Counted from the stretch's first letter, positions 15,558 through 24,845 are shown. The stretch: 64,000 nt of DNA from CAG-791 sp045130475 (GCA_045130475.1 JBGUPU010000065.1:23172-87171), one strand, 5' to 3'. Program-made: numbers and translations. Notes: generated by a model from the sequence alone, not told the origin.

Positions 15558-16997
15558 ATGGCGGAAGGCAGAAAGATTTCTTTTTACAGTGATGCGGCAC
15601 ATAATTATATGGTTCTGGAATGTCCTCCGGAACTGAGGGAAAATTACCAGTACAAGATGCTGGCGGCAAACAGGATCAAGGGGCTTCTGTCCTGCAGCGG
15701 CCGTACGATCGATACCCGCCAATATCTGTATTATGACATCTCCTCCCGGCAGAGTCTGAAAGATCTGTATGACAGGCGGCAGGTCCGCAGCAGAGATCTG
15801 CGCAGGATACTGGAAGACCTCCTTCATGCGGAGGAAACTCTGGCGGAATATCTGCTGGATACATCTCATTTGATTCTGGATCCCGCATGTATCTATCTGG
15901 ATTTCAGGGAGCAGGAATGCTGTTTCGCATATTATCCGGGCCAGGAACAGGAGCAGGGTCCGGAGGTCCTGTTTTCTTTTCTTGCGGACAGGGTGGACGG
16001 CCGCGATAAACAGGCGGCAGCTCTGATCTACCGTTTGTGCATGATGGCCGAAAAGCCCGGTTTTTACCTCCGGGCCCAGATGCTGGAGGATTTGGGACTG
16101 CAGGTTGACGGAGACAGCAGGAACGCTGGTGAACAATATGGGCGGGAATATCCGCCGGCATATAGACCGGATTTTGAAGAAGCTCACGCGCCGGAACGGA
16201 TACAGGCATCTGTTTTTCCGGAATACATGTACTCTGTATCCGGAGAGGAAGAGACAAGAGATGCAGGATCTTCTGGGGAGAACAGAGACAGTGGAGAATC
16301 TCCAGGGAAAGGCCTCTGGATCCCTGTCCTGGCGGCAGCTGCAGCAGCAGCCGGGATTGTGCTGCTGGCAGCAGGTCTGCTTCTGGAACTGGAAGAGAGC
16401 CGCCTGCTCCTGACAGAAGCACTCGGAGGGAGTCTGACGGTTGTCGGAGCAGTGATCCTGATCACATATTTTTTCCGCAGAGGAAACAGGCAGAGGAAAT
16501 TAAAAACCGAAACAACTGTGGCGGCATCGTGTACGGAGCCTGAACCCTGGGAATCTTCCGCAGCATATTACCCTCCGCGTCCTTACTCGGGAGCAGGAAT
16601 CACTCCCTATGCTTCCGAGGGACAAAATAAGGTACTGCTGCAGCCACTTCGCCCCTCCGTCCCTCCAGGAGAGACCTGCCTGCTGAGTCCGGATACCCGG
16701 CCGGCAGCGGGGCTGTACGGAACAGGAAGCAGCAGAGGGGAGCAGATCAGCCTCTCCCGTCTTCCCTGTGTAGTCGGAAAAATGCAGGATTATGTGGACC
16801 AGGTCCTCGATGACAGCAGTGTGAGCCGCATGCACGCTCGATTCTCTCTGGACAGGGACGGGACAATGACTGTTCGGGACCTCAACAGTTCAAACGGTAC
16901 CTGGCTGAATGGAGAGCGACTGCAGCCCAATGAGAGCCGTTCTCTGCAGCAGGGAGACCATGTGCGCTTCGGACGCATGGAATTTATCTTCCGCTAG
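15558..16997 (+). CDS. DUF6382 and FHA domain membrane protein
   Basis: Residues 1 to about 165 match the DUF6382 type domain of Tad loci (ISFYSDAAHNYMVLECP, LLHAEETLAEYLLDTSHLILDP). Two hydrophobic segments lie around 250-315. The C-terminus (about 395-479) is an FHA phosphothreonine-binding domain with SVSRMHARF and NSSNGTWLNGERL. The protein probably links Ser/Thr kinase signalling to pilus assembly from the cytosolic face; kinase and partner are not in the window. It is the last gene of the Tad operon. No strong terminator was seen downstream. Confidence 0.85.
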   Translation: MAEGRKISFYSDAAHNYMVLECPPELRENYQYKMLAANRIKGLLSCSGRTIDTRQYLYYDISSRQSLKDLYDRRQVRSRDLRRILEDLLHAEETLAEYLLDTSHLILDPACIYLDFREQECCFAYYPGQEQEQGPEVLFSFLADRVDGRDKQAAALIYRLCMMAEKPGFYLRAQMLEDLGLQVDGDSRNAGEQYGREYPPAYRPDFEEAHAPERIQASVFPEYMYSVSGEEETRDAGSSGENRDSGESPGKGLWIPVLAAAAAAAGIVLLAAGLLLELEESRLLLTEALGGSLTVVGAVILITYFFRRGNRQRKLKTETTVAASCTEPEPWESSAAYYPPRPYSGAGITPYASEGQNKVLLQPLRPSVPPGETCLLSPDTRPAAGLYGTGSSRGEQISLSRLPCVVGKMQDYVDQVLDDSSVSRMHARFSLDRDGTMTVRDLNSSNGTWLNGERLQPNESRSLQQGDHVRFGRMEFIFR

Positions 16998-17075
16998 CGT
17001 GACAGGAGCGCTCCGGATCATCCATGCGGTCATGATTTCATGTATTCTGCATGAATCTGCTCAGGGAATGCATCA

Positions 17076-17104
17076 TTGACGCCTTTTTTTCGCAATGATA
17101 AGAT
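17076..17104 (+). promoter_or_regulatory. promoter for the HIT-protein gene
   Basis: TTGACG (17076-17081) and TAAGAT (17099-17104) are spaced by 17 bp, about 58 bp before the HIT ATG. Confidence 0.5.
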
Positions 17105-17161
17105 TGTCTTGTGTCAGACTTGTGCGCAGGTCTTGAAATGCGAAATGATCAGGAGGTAGAG

Positions 17162-17572
17162 ATGAAAGACAGTAATTGCATTTTCTGTAAAATTGCCAAT
17201 GGTGAGATTCCTTCCAGAACATTATATGAAGATGAGAACTATCGCGTGATCCTGGACCTTGGTCCTGCAACCAGAGGACATGCGCTTGTGCTTCCCAAGG
17301 ACCACTTTGCCAATATCTATGAGATTCCGGAAGACTGGGCGGCCGGAGCGGTTAAGATCGGCCGTCAGATGGCAATCCGCATGAAAGAACGTCTTCATGC
17401 AGACGGCGTGAATCTTATTCAGAATAATGAGGAAGCAGCAGGACAGACCGTGCCCCATTTCCACCTTCATGTGATTCCCCGTTACAAGGGTGACGGCCAG
17501 CACATGCTCTGGAAACCCGGAAAGGCAGCGGACGAAGAACTGGATGCAATCGTAAAAGAGATGGCATTTTGA
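17162..17572 (+). CDS. HIT family nucleotide hydrolase
   Basis: Histidine-triad hydrolase of 136 residues acting on nucleoside phosphoramidates or dinucleotides. The triad is HFHLHV (His99, 101, 103), and an N-terminal CxxC (Cys6, Cys9 in NCIFCKI) likely contributes to zinc binding as in the Hit/HinT branch. ATG 17162 has AGGAGG 6 nt upstream. The stop overlaps the region of the next gene, so the two are probably co-transcribed. Its exact substrate cannot be read from sequence. Confidence 0.93.
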   Translation: MKDSNCIFCKIANGEIPSRTLYEDENYRVILDLGPATRGHALVLPKDHFANIYEIPEDWAAGAVKIGRQMAIRMKERLHADGVNLIQNNEEAAGQTVPHFHLHVIPRYKGDGQHMLWKPGKAADEELDAIVKEMAF

Positions 17573-17586
17573 TAGAAGGTAGAAAA

Positions 17587-19131
17587 ATGACAGAAATCAG
17601 GACATATAGAGGACATATCAGAAACTGGAAAGCGCTGTGCGCAGAGCTCGGGATCGAGGGGGCGGACGCGCTGACCAGAGAGGAAAGGGAGCCCGTGATT
17701 CTGCAGCGTGCCTATGAGAAATGGGGACATGATCTGGGAATGCATCTGCACGGGATGTTTGCTTTTGCCATGTGGGATCAGGAAAAGCAGGAGCTGTTCT
17801 GCCTGCGTGATCCTTTCGGAACAAAGCCTTTTTACTACTGCCTGACGGAAGACGGGAAGTTTCTTTACGGAACCATGATCCGCGATATCCTGGCAGATCC
17901 TGCATATCACAGGGAACTGAATGAGGATATGCTGCAGATCTATCTGAGCCTTACCTATGTGGCCGGAGAAGACACTTTCTTCAAGGGGATCAAAAAGCTC
18001 ATGCCGGGGCGTTACCTTGTGTGGAAACAAGGAGAGAAGCCTGTCATTACCCGGTATTTCACCCCTGAATTCAGGCCGGATGAAAGCCGCTCGCTCGAAG
18101 ACTGGGCCGATGAGATCCATACGACTTTGCAGGAGATCATGAAAGAGGTAAAGGATCCGGACGAACAGGCGGATTCTTTCCTGTCGGGAGGCGTGGATTC
18201 CTCCTATGTCCTTGCCATGTCGGATGCGAAGATGACGGATTCCTGCGGATACGATGAGGCAAGGTTCGACGAGTCCGGACTTGCCAAACAGACGGCAGAT
18301 CTTCTGGGAAGGGGATTTTCCCGCTGCAGGATCACTCCGGAGGACTATTTTGCCATCGTGCCCTATGTGATGGAGAACATGGAACAGCCCCTGGGCGATG
18401 CCTCCGCGATTGCCTTCACGCTTGGCTGCCTGGCAACGGCGAAGAACACAAAGCTCTGCTATTCCGGTGAGGGATCTGACGAGTTCTTCGGCGGTTACAA
18501 CATGTACCGCAACGCGCCCCGCTACGGAGATAATCTCAAGAATTTCTATGTGGGCAACACGAACATCATGAAGGAGGACGAGAAGGAAAGGATTCTTCTG
18601 CGTTACAATCCTGAGAATCTCCCCATCAACCTCGTCAAAGATATCTATTCGGAGACCGAAGGACTGGATCCGCTCGCCAAGATGTCAAATGTGGATATCC
18701 AGATCTGGCTTGAGGGAGATATTTACCTCAACGTGGATAAAATGAGCACCGCTGCGGGACTTGAGATCCGCATGCCGCTCACAGACCGCCGCATTTTTGA
18801 TATCGCGGCCAGGATGCCCTCCCGCTTTAAAGTCAACGAAGAGCAGAACAAGGTCGCCTTCCGTACAGCAGCGGCAAAAGTACTGCCTGAAGAGATCGCA
18901 TTCCGCAAAAAACTGGGCTTTATCGTTCCCATCAGGATCTGGCTGGCAGACGAACGCTACAATGCGGATGTACGCGCGAAGCTGACCGGAGACAGCGCCG
19001 CAAAATTCTTCCGTAAAGAAGAACTCCAGGCGATTTATGACGAATATGTTGGCGGCAATTCCGATCTCTGGCGCAAAATCTGGACCATCTACACATTCCT
19101 CGTCTGGTATGATATTTATTTCTGCGCCTGA
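17587..19131 (+). CDS. asnB: asparagine synthetase homologue lacking the glutaminase Cys
   Basis: About 514 residues. The C-terminal synthetase domain is intact, with PP-loop SGGVDSS at about 200-206 and YSGEGSDEFFGGY. The N-terminal part keeps the end of the class II amidotransferase fold (HGMFAFAMWD, LRDPFGTKPFYY), but the protein starts directly at the strand equivalent to the NGEIYN region. Cys1 and the first 45-50 residues of AsnB are therefore absent. It may use free ammonia or act on another carboxylate. No upstream frame encodes the missing part, since the HIT gene ends just before. A hairpin at 19158-19186 follows. Confidence 0.85.
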   Translation: MTEIRTYRGHIRNWKALCAELGIEGADALTREEREPVILQRAYEKWGHDLGMHLHGMFAFAMWDQEKQELFCLRDPFGTKPFYYCLTEDGKFLYGTMIRDILADPAYHRELNEDMLQIYLSLTYVAGEDTFFKGIKKLMPGRYLVWKQGEKPVITRYFTPEFRPDESRSLEDWADEIHTTLQEIMKEVKDPDEQADSFLSGGVDSSYVLAMSDAKMTDSCGYDEARFDESGLAKQTADLLGRGFSRCRITPEDYFAIVPYVMENMEQPLGDASAIAFTLGCLATAKNTKLCYSGEGSDEFFGGYNMYRNAPRYGDNLKNFYVGNTNIMKEDEKERILLRYNPENLPINLVKDIYSETEGLDPLAKMSNVDIQIWLEGDIYLNVDKMSTAAGLEIRMPLTDRRIFDIAARMPSRFKVNEEQNKVAFRTAAAKVLPEEIAFRKKLGFIVPIRIWLADERYNADVRAKLTGDSAAKFFRKEELQAIYDEYVGGNSDLWRKIWTIYTFLVWYDIYFCA

Positions 19132-19157
19132 ATGAGAGGCTGCACGATACAAAAAAA

Positions 19158-19186
19158 GCGCCTTTGCGGCTCTGCCGCAAAGGCGC
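19158..19186. terminator. bidirectional terminator between asnB-like and esterase genes
   Basis: GCGCCTTTGCGGC and GCCGCAAAGGCGC form a perfect 13-bp stem around TCT. Seven A residues precede it, giving a U-tract for the minus-strand esterase transcript. It may also stop the plus-strand gene. Confidence 0.85.
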
Positions 19187-19271
19187 AGACTTTATTCGGG
19201 CAAAAGCGCATTCAGACTGCTGTCAGTCAGATATTCCTTACAGATTTGCATCCGTGAGTGACAACCGGGAA

Positions 19272-20042
19272 TTACATCCATAAGAAGTCCATAAAGCGGG
19301 GGACCTGTTTTTCCCAGCTGGCTTCATTGTGTCCTCCTCCGACCTGACAGAAGAAATCTGTCGTGGCGTCTTTCGCGCGCAGGTCATCCTGGATCGTCAG
19401 GTTCTGGAGAGCAGTGCGGCTCTTTAAGGGATCTGTGGGATGGGGACGAAAAGCCTCTTCCGTCCCGAAAGACAGATAAATGCGGGTGTCTCCCTGGATA
19501 TCCGCTTTTTTAATATCCCTGCGCAGAGGAGTCATACAGGGGGAAATGGTGCTGGAGACACAGGCGGCTTTGGAAAACCAGTCGTTGAAGCAGACAGCTC
19601 CGTAAAGTGCCATGAGACCGCCCATACTCGATCCTCCGATGCCGGTTGCCTCGCGATGGGGCCAGGTGCGGTAATCCCGGTCGATCAGAGGTTTGAGCTC
19701 GGAGACCATCCACTGTAAAGTGGTGCGGCCTGTCCCGTTCAGTGTTCCTCCCCAGAAGTGTCCATGGAAGGTATAGGGGCAATATTCCCTGAGCCGCTCA
19801 TTGCCGACATGCCCGCATTCTAAACCGACGATGATGATATCCTTGCCCCAGTTTTCCAGGAAATCCTTCATTCCCCAGCTCTTGCCGAAGGTGGCGTCTT
19901 CATCGCTGAACAGGTTGTGTCCGTCAAAAAAATACATGACAGGGTACAGCTCATGTCCCTGTGAATAACTTTCGGGAAGATAAATATGCAGATGCCTGGT
20001 CGCATTTGCCGGTGTAAACTGGATGTCGCGTTTTATGATCAT
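19272..20042 (-). CDS. alpha/beta-hydrolase esterase (esterase-D/enterochelin-esterase type)
   Basis: A 256-residue soluble hydrolase. It has the nucleophile elbow GGSSMGG with Ser139, the oxyanion region FDGHNLF, and a late His in GGGHNEASW. The strand pattern (LYPVMYFFDG, DIIIVGLECG) is typical of putative esterases of the YbbA/IroE fold. There is no signal peptide, so it acts in the cytosol. Substrate unknown; acylated sugars, S-acyl thiols or siderophore esters are all possible. Stands alone between convergent and divergent neighbours. Confidence 0.85.
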   Translation of the reverse strand: MIIKRDIQFTPANATRHLHIYLPESYSQGHELYPVMYFFDGHNLFSDEDATFGKSWGMKDFLENWGKDIIIVGLECGHVGNERLREYCPYTFHGHFWGGTLNGTGRTTLQWMVSELKPLIDRDYRTWPHREATGIGGSSMGGLMALYGAVCFNDWFSKAACVSSTISPCMTPLRRDIKKADIQGDTRIYLSFGTEEAFRPHPTDPLKSRTALQNLTIQDDLRAKDATTDFFCQVGGGHNEASWEKQVPRFMDFLWM

Positions 20043-20167
20043 TATGTCTTCCTTCCTTTCGCATGATAAACAAGTAAAAGTATAAAACGATATGCTTTTA
20101 AGTGCAACCGGACAGACGGGTGGAACTCCGCATCAAGGTTGAAACCGCTATTTCAGAGGACTTCAAA

Positions 20168-20530
20168 ATGAAAACCTATCGCAAAGGAAAAGAGAAGAAA
20201 GAAAATTCTTTTGAGAAAATCTATGAAGTTGTGCGTCAGATTCCCGCTGGAAAAGTGGCGACCTACGGACAGATTGCCGCGCTGGCAGGGAACAAACGCT
20301 GGTCCAGGGTGGTGGGATTTGCTCTCCATGTCAATCCGGATCCTGACGGCATCCCCTGCTTCAGGGTGGTTAATCGAAATGGGGAGGTTTCGGAAGCCTT
20401 TGCCTTCGGGGGAGGAAACCGCCAGATTGAACTGCTGGAAGCAGAAGGCATCCCCTGTCCTGACGGCCGCGTCGATCTGAAAAAGTACCAGTGGGAACGT
20501 GTGACCACAGATTATCTGGCGAAAATGTGA
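20168..20530 (+). CDS. MGMT-fold alkyltransferase-like protein
   Basis: A 120-residue protein corresponding to the C-terminal DNA-binding domain of O6-alkylguanine DNA alkyltransferases: IPAGKVATYGQIAALAG, the arginine helix RWSRVVGFAL and IPCFRVVNRNG. The acceptor Cys64 is kept, but the usual PCHR reads PCFR, so the His that activates the thiol is Phe. That could mean weak or altered activity, or a lesion-binding role like the ATL proteins (which replace Cys instead). ATG 20168 is preferred over upstream starts because the domain begins there. Confidence 0.85.
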   Translation: MKTYRKGKEKKENSFEKIYEVVRQIPAGKVATYGQIAALAGNKRWSRVVGFALHVNPDPDGIPCFRVVNRNGEVSEAFAFGGGNRQIELLEAEGIPCPDGRVDLKKYQWERVTTDYLAKM

Positions 20531-20641
20531 CAGATGTACACCCAATGCAGAGATCAAAAGCCGGGCAGAAGTGCATGTGTGCACCGGAAAACCGGTACAT
20601 TAGGCCGGTTCATACTTGTGGCCATGGGCGAGTGCCCGCAA

Positions 20642-20837
20642 ACATGTATGAATAAACTACGCGCTGCTCCGCGCCACGGGCGCTCTCGCATCGCTCCAAA
20701 CACTCGGATTCCGCTCATTTTGCATGCTTAGGGCATGCAAAATGGCTTCTTCCTCGTGTTTGGACGCTCGTCAAATGTCTGCAAATGCTCATGCGAGCAT
20801 GGCATTTGCAGCCGCTTGACTCACTGTTTATTCATGC
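20642..20837. repeat. non-coding block of nested palindromes
   Basis: The 300-bp gap after the MGMT gene holds no gene but several exact inverted repeats. Outer arms are ATGAATAAAC (20648-20657) and GTTTATTCAT (20826-20835). Inside are TCCAAACAC (20695-20703) with GTGTTTGGA (20756-20764), CATTTTGCATGC (20716-20727) with GCATGCAAAATG (20733-20744), and GCAAATGCTC (20781-20790) with GAGCATggCATTTGC (20795-20809). The whole could fold into one branched structure of about 190 nt. A miniature mobile element or a structured RNA are the main options. Confidence 0.7.
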
Positions 20838-21710
20838 TCAGGGCCCGGCGGAGGTGATGCCGCTGATCAGCTTCCGGAATCTGCGGGGCGTGACGCCCGT
20901 GCTCTGCCGGAAGGCCCGGATGAAATTGGCCGAGGAGCAGAAAGCACACCGGTCCGCGATCTCCTCCACGGAGTATGAGGTGTTCAGCAGCATTTTCATG
21001 GCGTGCTCCATACGTACATTTGTGAGATATCCGTAGGGAGTCAGGCCTGTCTCTGAGCGGAAGACGCGGAAGAGATGGGAGGGGCTGACTCTGGATGCCT
21101 CTGCAATCTGCTCGGCGGAGAGTTTTTCCATATAGTGCTCATCCATGTATACTTTGGCGCGGGCTACAACGTCAGTAGGCGCACTGCTTTTGCCCACGGA
21201 GGAAAAGAGGAGGGCGAGGATCCGGTGGACATGGACGGACATGATTCCCTCATCGGGGCACCCGCTTCGCATAAGGTCGTGGATCAGAACGAAGTTCTCT
21301 TCCATATTGCGCTGTTCCCGGAAAAGAAGTCCTTTGTTCTCACGAAAGTGTTCAAAATAAGCTCTTGAGGCGCCTCCGTCAAAGTGGAACCAGTAGAATT
21401 CTGTGCGGACCAGCGCCTGATAGCGATGCGGCTGCATACAGTCCAGAAAGACAATATCCTTCTTTCGGGCAACAAAAGAACGCCCTCCGTATTCGAAAAG
21501 CATCTCTCCTTCTCTGATAAAAAACATGAGAAAAGAGTCCAGTCCGGATCTGCGTACCTCGTACTGCGGACCGCAGGTATAGAGCGCCTCCAGAAGGACA
21601 TAAAAGAGATTTTCTTTTGCAAATGCGGACGGAGTGTGGACAAAGATTCCCTCCGCCTCCAGAATATCCCGCTCCAGTTTGACTACATATTTTTCCGGAA
21701 TCTGCCGCAT
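20838..21710 (-). CDS. AraC-family regulator with cupin domain
   Basis: A 290-residue transcription factor. The N-terminal half is a cupin-like sensor (FIREGEMLFEYGGRSFVARKKDIVFLDCMQPHRY). The C-terminal 100 residues hold the double HTH (LSAEQIAEASRVSPSHLFRVFRSETGLTPYGYL, YSVEEIADRCAFCSSANFIRAFRQSTGVTPRRFRK). It is divergent from the methyltransferase gene at 21943 with a 232-bp shared upstream region, so it may control that locus. The ligand is unknown; cupin-AraC proteins commonly bind sugars or small aromatic compounds. Confidence 0.9.
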   Translation of the reverse strand: MRQIPEKYVVKLERDILEAEGIFVHTPSAFAKENLFYVLLEALYTCGPQYEVRRSGLDSFLMFFIREGEMLFEYGGRSFVARKKDIVFLDCMQPHRYQALVRTEFYWFHFDGGASRAYFEHFRENKGLLFREQRNMEENFVLIHDLMRSGCPDEGIMSVHVHRILALLFSSVGKSSAPTDVVARAKVYMDEHYMEKLSAEQIAEASRVSPSHLFRVFRSETGLTPYGYLTNVRMEHAMKMLLNTSYSVEEIADRCAFCSSANFIRAFRQSTGVTPRRFRKLISGITSAGP

Positions 21711-21853
21711 AAAGGCTCCTTTTCACAGTGGGGGTGTCAGGCGGCGTGCCTTTTGGTATTAATTGTGATAGGATTTGCATATTTATTGATAGAAAATGCA
21801 AGTGTACTTTGCTTTTTTCCATTGTATCATAATTAAAGAAAAGTAAAGCCATA

Positions 21854-21873
21854 TTTTGAAATGGTTAACAAAC
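21854..21873 (+). promoter_or_regulatory. weak copy of the methyltransferase-locus motif
   Basis: TTTTGAAATGGTTAACAAAC, 70 bp before the first methyltransferase gene, loosely resembles the pair of motifs at 24824 and 27893. Offered only as a candidate. Confidence 0.2.
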
Positions 21874-21942
21874 GGCAACTATCTGCATACATTGTACAGA
21901 AATTGATGATATATCGTATTTAGGCTTCCGGGGAGGGAAACA

Positions 21943-23205
21943 ATGATGACATCCAAAGAGAGAGTATTGACAGCATTTGCACATAAAGAGCCCGATAAGG
22001 TGCCGGTGGACTTCGGCGGAATGTGCACATCCATGGTCAACTGCCAGGTTGTAGCACAGCTGAGGGACTATTACGGTCTCGAGAAGAAGCTTCCCCGCAT
22101 CAATGACATGAGCACCATGACTGCCTTCGTGGATCCGGACCTGGGAGAGGTCATGGGCGTCGATGTGCAGAACCTCGATAATTTCGGCGATACCTACGGA
22201 CATCACAATGATGCCTGGAAGGAATGGGAATACCGCGGCACACCGATCCTGATCCCTGCCAATGCCACACTTCATGACGACGGCAAGGGCGGAACCTATG
22301 TCTATCCCGAGGGAGACGACTCTGTCGCGCCCAGCGGCCATCTGCCTGCCGGCGGCTACTATTTCGACAATCTGGAGCGTCCGGAAGAGGAGATCGACGA
22401 GGATGATCCCGACCTGTCCGGCAACGTCGAGGACTATATGCTGGCCTCCGATGAGCAGATCGCCTTCCACCACAAAAAGCTGGAGGAGTACAAGCCCCTG
22501 CAGCGCGCCATCCAGGTCATTCCCGGCTATTCCTGCCTGGGCGATGCCAACAACATTCCCGGACCCAATCTCCGCCATCCCCGCGGCGTCCGTACGATCG
22601 CGGACTGGTACATGGCACCCCTGCTCTATCCCGACGAGGTGGAGGAGGTCTTTGACCAGGGTACTGACATCGCAATTCAGAACTTCAAGAAATATTGGGA
22701 CGAGTTCGGTTCGGATATCGATATCGTCTACATCTGCGGCACGGACTACGGCTCACAGAACAGCCTGATGATGTCTCCTGACACCTATGAGGAAATTTAC
22801 CTTCCCTACTACAAGAAGATGTGCGACTGGATCCATGAGAACACGACATGGAAGACTCTCAAGCACTCCTGCGGCGCCGTCTATGACATGATCCCGCTCT
22901 TTATCGAGAGCGGATTTGATGCTCTCAATCCTGTCCAGTGCTCTGCGACCGGTATGGATCCTCAGAGGCTCAAGGACAATTACGGCAAGGACATCCTCTT
23001 CTGGGGCGGCGGCGTTGACACCCAGCACACTCTTCCTTTCGGAACGCCCGAAGAGGTCCGCGAACAGGTCCTGCGGAGACTGGAGATTTTCTCCAAGGAC
23101 GGCGGTTATATCTTCAATACCATCCACAACATCCAGGCCAATACTCCCATCGAGAATATCGCGGCCATGGTGGAAGCTGTCAAGGAATTCAACGGCGACA
23201 GGTAA
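21943..23205 (+). CDS. UroD-fold corrinoid methyltransferase
   Basis: A 420-residue member of the uroporphyrinogen-decarboxylase/MtaA-CmuA superfamily. It starts with the family opening SKERVLTAFAHKEPDKVPVDF and has KHSCGAVYDMIPLFIESGFDALNPVQ and the late FNTIHNIQ, where His and Cys can bind the catalytic zinc. Given the corrinoid protein and activator at 25006-27264, it probably transfers a methyl group from a methoxylated or methylated substrate to the corrinoid, like O-demethylase MT-I enzymes. GGGAGG lies 9 nt upstream. The substrate cannot be read from sequence. Confidence 0.85.
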   Translation: MMTSKERVLTAFAHKEPDKVPVDFGGMCTSMVNCQVVAQLRDYYGLEKKLPRINDMSTMTAFVDPDLGEVMGVDVQNLDNFGDTYGHHNDAWKEWEYRGTPILIPANATLHDDGKGGTYVYPEGDDSVAPSGHLPAGGYYFDNLERPEEEIDEDDPDLSGNVEDYMLASDEQIAFHHKKLEEYKPLQRAIQVIPGYSCLGDANNIPGPNLRHPRGVRTIADWYMAPLLYPDEVEEVFDQGTDIAIQNFKKYWDEFGSDIDIVYICGTDYGSQNSLMMSPDTYEEIYLPYYKKMCDWIHENTTWKTLKHSCGAVYDMIPLFIESGFDALNPVQCSATGMDPQRLKDNYGKDILFWGGGVDTQHTLPFGTPEEVREQVLRRLEIFSKDGGYIFNTIHNIQANTPIENIAAMVEAVKEFNGDR

Positions 23206-23502
23206 TGAGAGACAGCGGAAGCAGCCTGGATCCCCGGAGCAGCATGATGATGATTCGCGGCAGGGAAAAATGCAGAGAAGCTGCAGAGGGGCTGCTTTTG
23301 AAATGATTACAGAGTAGTACAAGCTGTCGTTCACATTTTTCAGATGGTGGACGACAGCTCTTTCTATAAATCCCGAAGGGGATTTGATGCCACCTCCAAA
23401 GGACGCAGTTCAGCTTCGCATGGGGTGGAGGTTCATCTGGAATCAACAGGGGACGGGAACAGGAGTATTCCTTGCCGGCCTGAAAACGACTGAGGGTGAC
23501 GG

Positions 23503-24753
23503 ATGGAAAAGAATCATGTCTTTAAATATATCCCGGAGCAGGAGCTGGGAGGGATGCTGAAAGCTTTTCATGCGGTTACCCGTCTCAACATTGCTCTGAT
23601 CGATGAGAAAGGCAGGGAACTGCTGCAGTACGGAGAAAAATATCCATACTGCAAGGAGTTTGCACGTCATAATAAATCGGGACGAAACTGTGCCCAGGAG
23701 CATGTCAGGGCAGGGGAGATGGCAAGGGATTTTGGCGAAGCCTATGTGTTTTGCTGTCATTCTGGCATGAACCACATTGTCTATCCTGTCATGATCAAGG
23801 GAAAACAGTTTGGCTCAGTGGTTGCGGGGCCCTTCCTCATGGAGGAACCCGACGAGCCGCTGATCACAGAACTGAATAAAGAAAAAGCCATATCGGCGGA
23901 GGCCCTTGTGCGGCTGATGGACTATTCTGCGGGGATTCCTGTGATAGAGCCGGATCTGGTCAATCAGATCAGTGTGGTTTTCAATTATCTGATGCGCAGC
24001 ATCCTTGTGGAGAGCCGGCAGGTCATTGCCGCCAACAAGGGCAGGCTTTTGCAGCAGTCCAGGATCAACGAGTCAATACAGCTGTATAAGAACAGCGGCT
24101 TCCACGAGGCAAAGATGTATCCGGTGGAGCTGGAAAATGAGCTGATCAGCTGCATCAAGGTCAATAATACGGAGCGGGCCAGAGAACTCCTCAATGAACT
24201 TCTCGGACATATCCTTCTCTATGAAGGACATGACACGGGCCGCATCAAGATCCGTATCATAGAACTCTGCTCACTGCTGTCCCGCGCATCGATCAACCGC
24301 GGCGCCGATGTGAACCGGGTCCTTGAAATGAATCAGCGGCTCATCACATCACTGGCTGCTTCACAGAATATCTATGATATCTGTTATACATTTCAGGATA
24401 ATATTGAGATCTTTACGGACAACCTGTTTTTGACTCCCGAAAGAAACAGCAGGATTGTCAAAAATGCCGTTGAATATATCGCCCGGCATTTTTCGGAAGA
24501 TATTTCTCTGGCGAGTGTTGCGGACACTCTGCATGTGAATACTTCCTATCTTTCCACCCTGTTCCGCCAGGTGACAGGCATGACTTTTAAGGAGTATCTC
24601 AACCGGGTCCGCATTGAAGAGGCAGCCCGCCTTTTGTCCAATACTGACTACCCTGTCATGGAGATCGCGATTGCCTGCGGATATAAGGATCAGAGTTATT
24701 TTACAAAAGTCTTCAAAAAGCTGACCGGTCTCACACCCAGACAGTACCGGTGA
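23503..24753 (+). CDS. PocR-domain AraC regulator
   Basis: About 416 residues. The N-terminal PocR sensory domain (residues about 8-165) has the Cys cluster typical of the family (PYCKEFARHNKSGRNCAQEH, CCHSGMNHIVYPVMIKGKQFGSVVAGPF). The C-terminus is an AraC double HTH (DISLASVADTLHVNTSYLSTLFRQVTGMTFKEYL, YPVMEIAIACGYKDQSYFTKVFKKLTGLTPRQYR). PocR-type sensors are known for control of propanediol/cobalamin and methyl-corrinoid genes, matching this locus. It likely activates the methyl-transfer genes through sites such as 24824-24845 and 27893-27915. Confidence 0.92.
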   Translation: MEKNHVFKYIPEQELGGMLKAFHAVTRLNIALIDEKGRELLQYGEKYPYCKEFARHNKSGRNCAQEHVRAGEMARDFGEAYVFCCHSGMNHIVYPVMIKGKQFGSVVAGPFLMEEPDEPLITELNKEKAISAEALVRLMDYSAGIPVIEPDLVNQISVVFNYLMRSILVESRQVIAANKGRLLQQSRINESIQLYKNSGFHEAKMYPVELENELISCIKVNNTERARELLNELLGHILLYEGHDTGRIKIRIIELCSLLSRASINRGADVNRVLEMNQRLITSLAASQNIYDICYTFQDNIEIFTDNLFLTPERNSRIVKNAVEYIARHFSEDISLASVADTLHVNTSYLSTLFRQVTGMTFKEYLNRVRIEEAARLLSNTDYPVMEIAIACGYKDQSYFTKVFKKLTGLTPRQYR

Positions 24754-24823
24754 ACAGAATCGCGAGTCTGGAAAAGACAGCCGTCCTGATACTGTTTTTG
24801 TCAGGTGAAAAACGGACGAATTT

Positions 24824-24845
24824 TTCAAAATAATTACAAAAACAA
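24824..24845 (+). promoter_or_regulatory. candidate operator upstream of the corrinoid-protein gene
   Basis: TCAAAATAATTACAAAAACAA here and CCAAAATAATTGCTAAAACAA at 27895-27915 differ at only 3 of 21 positions. The two lie 161 and 94 bp before co-functional genes, in otherwise unrelated spacers. Confidence 0.5.
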
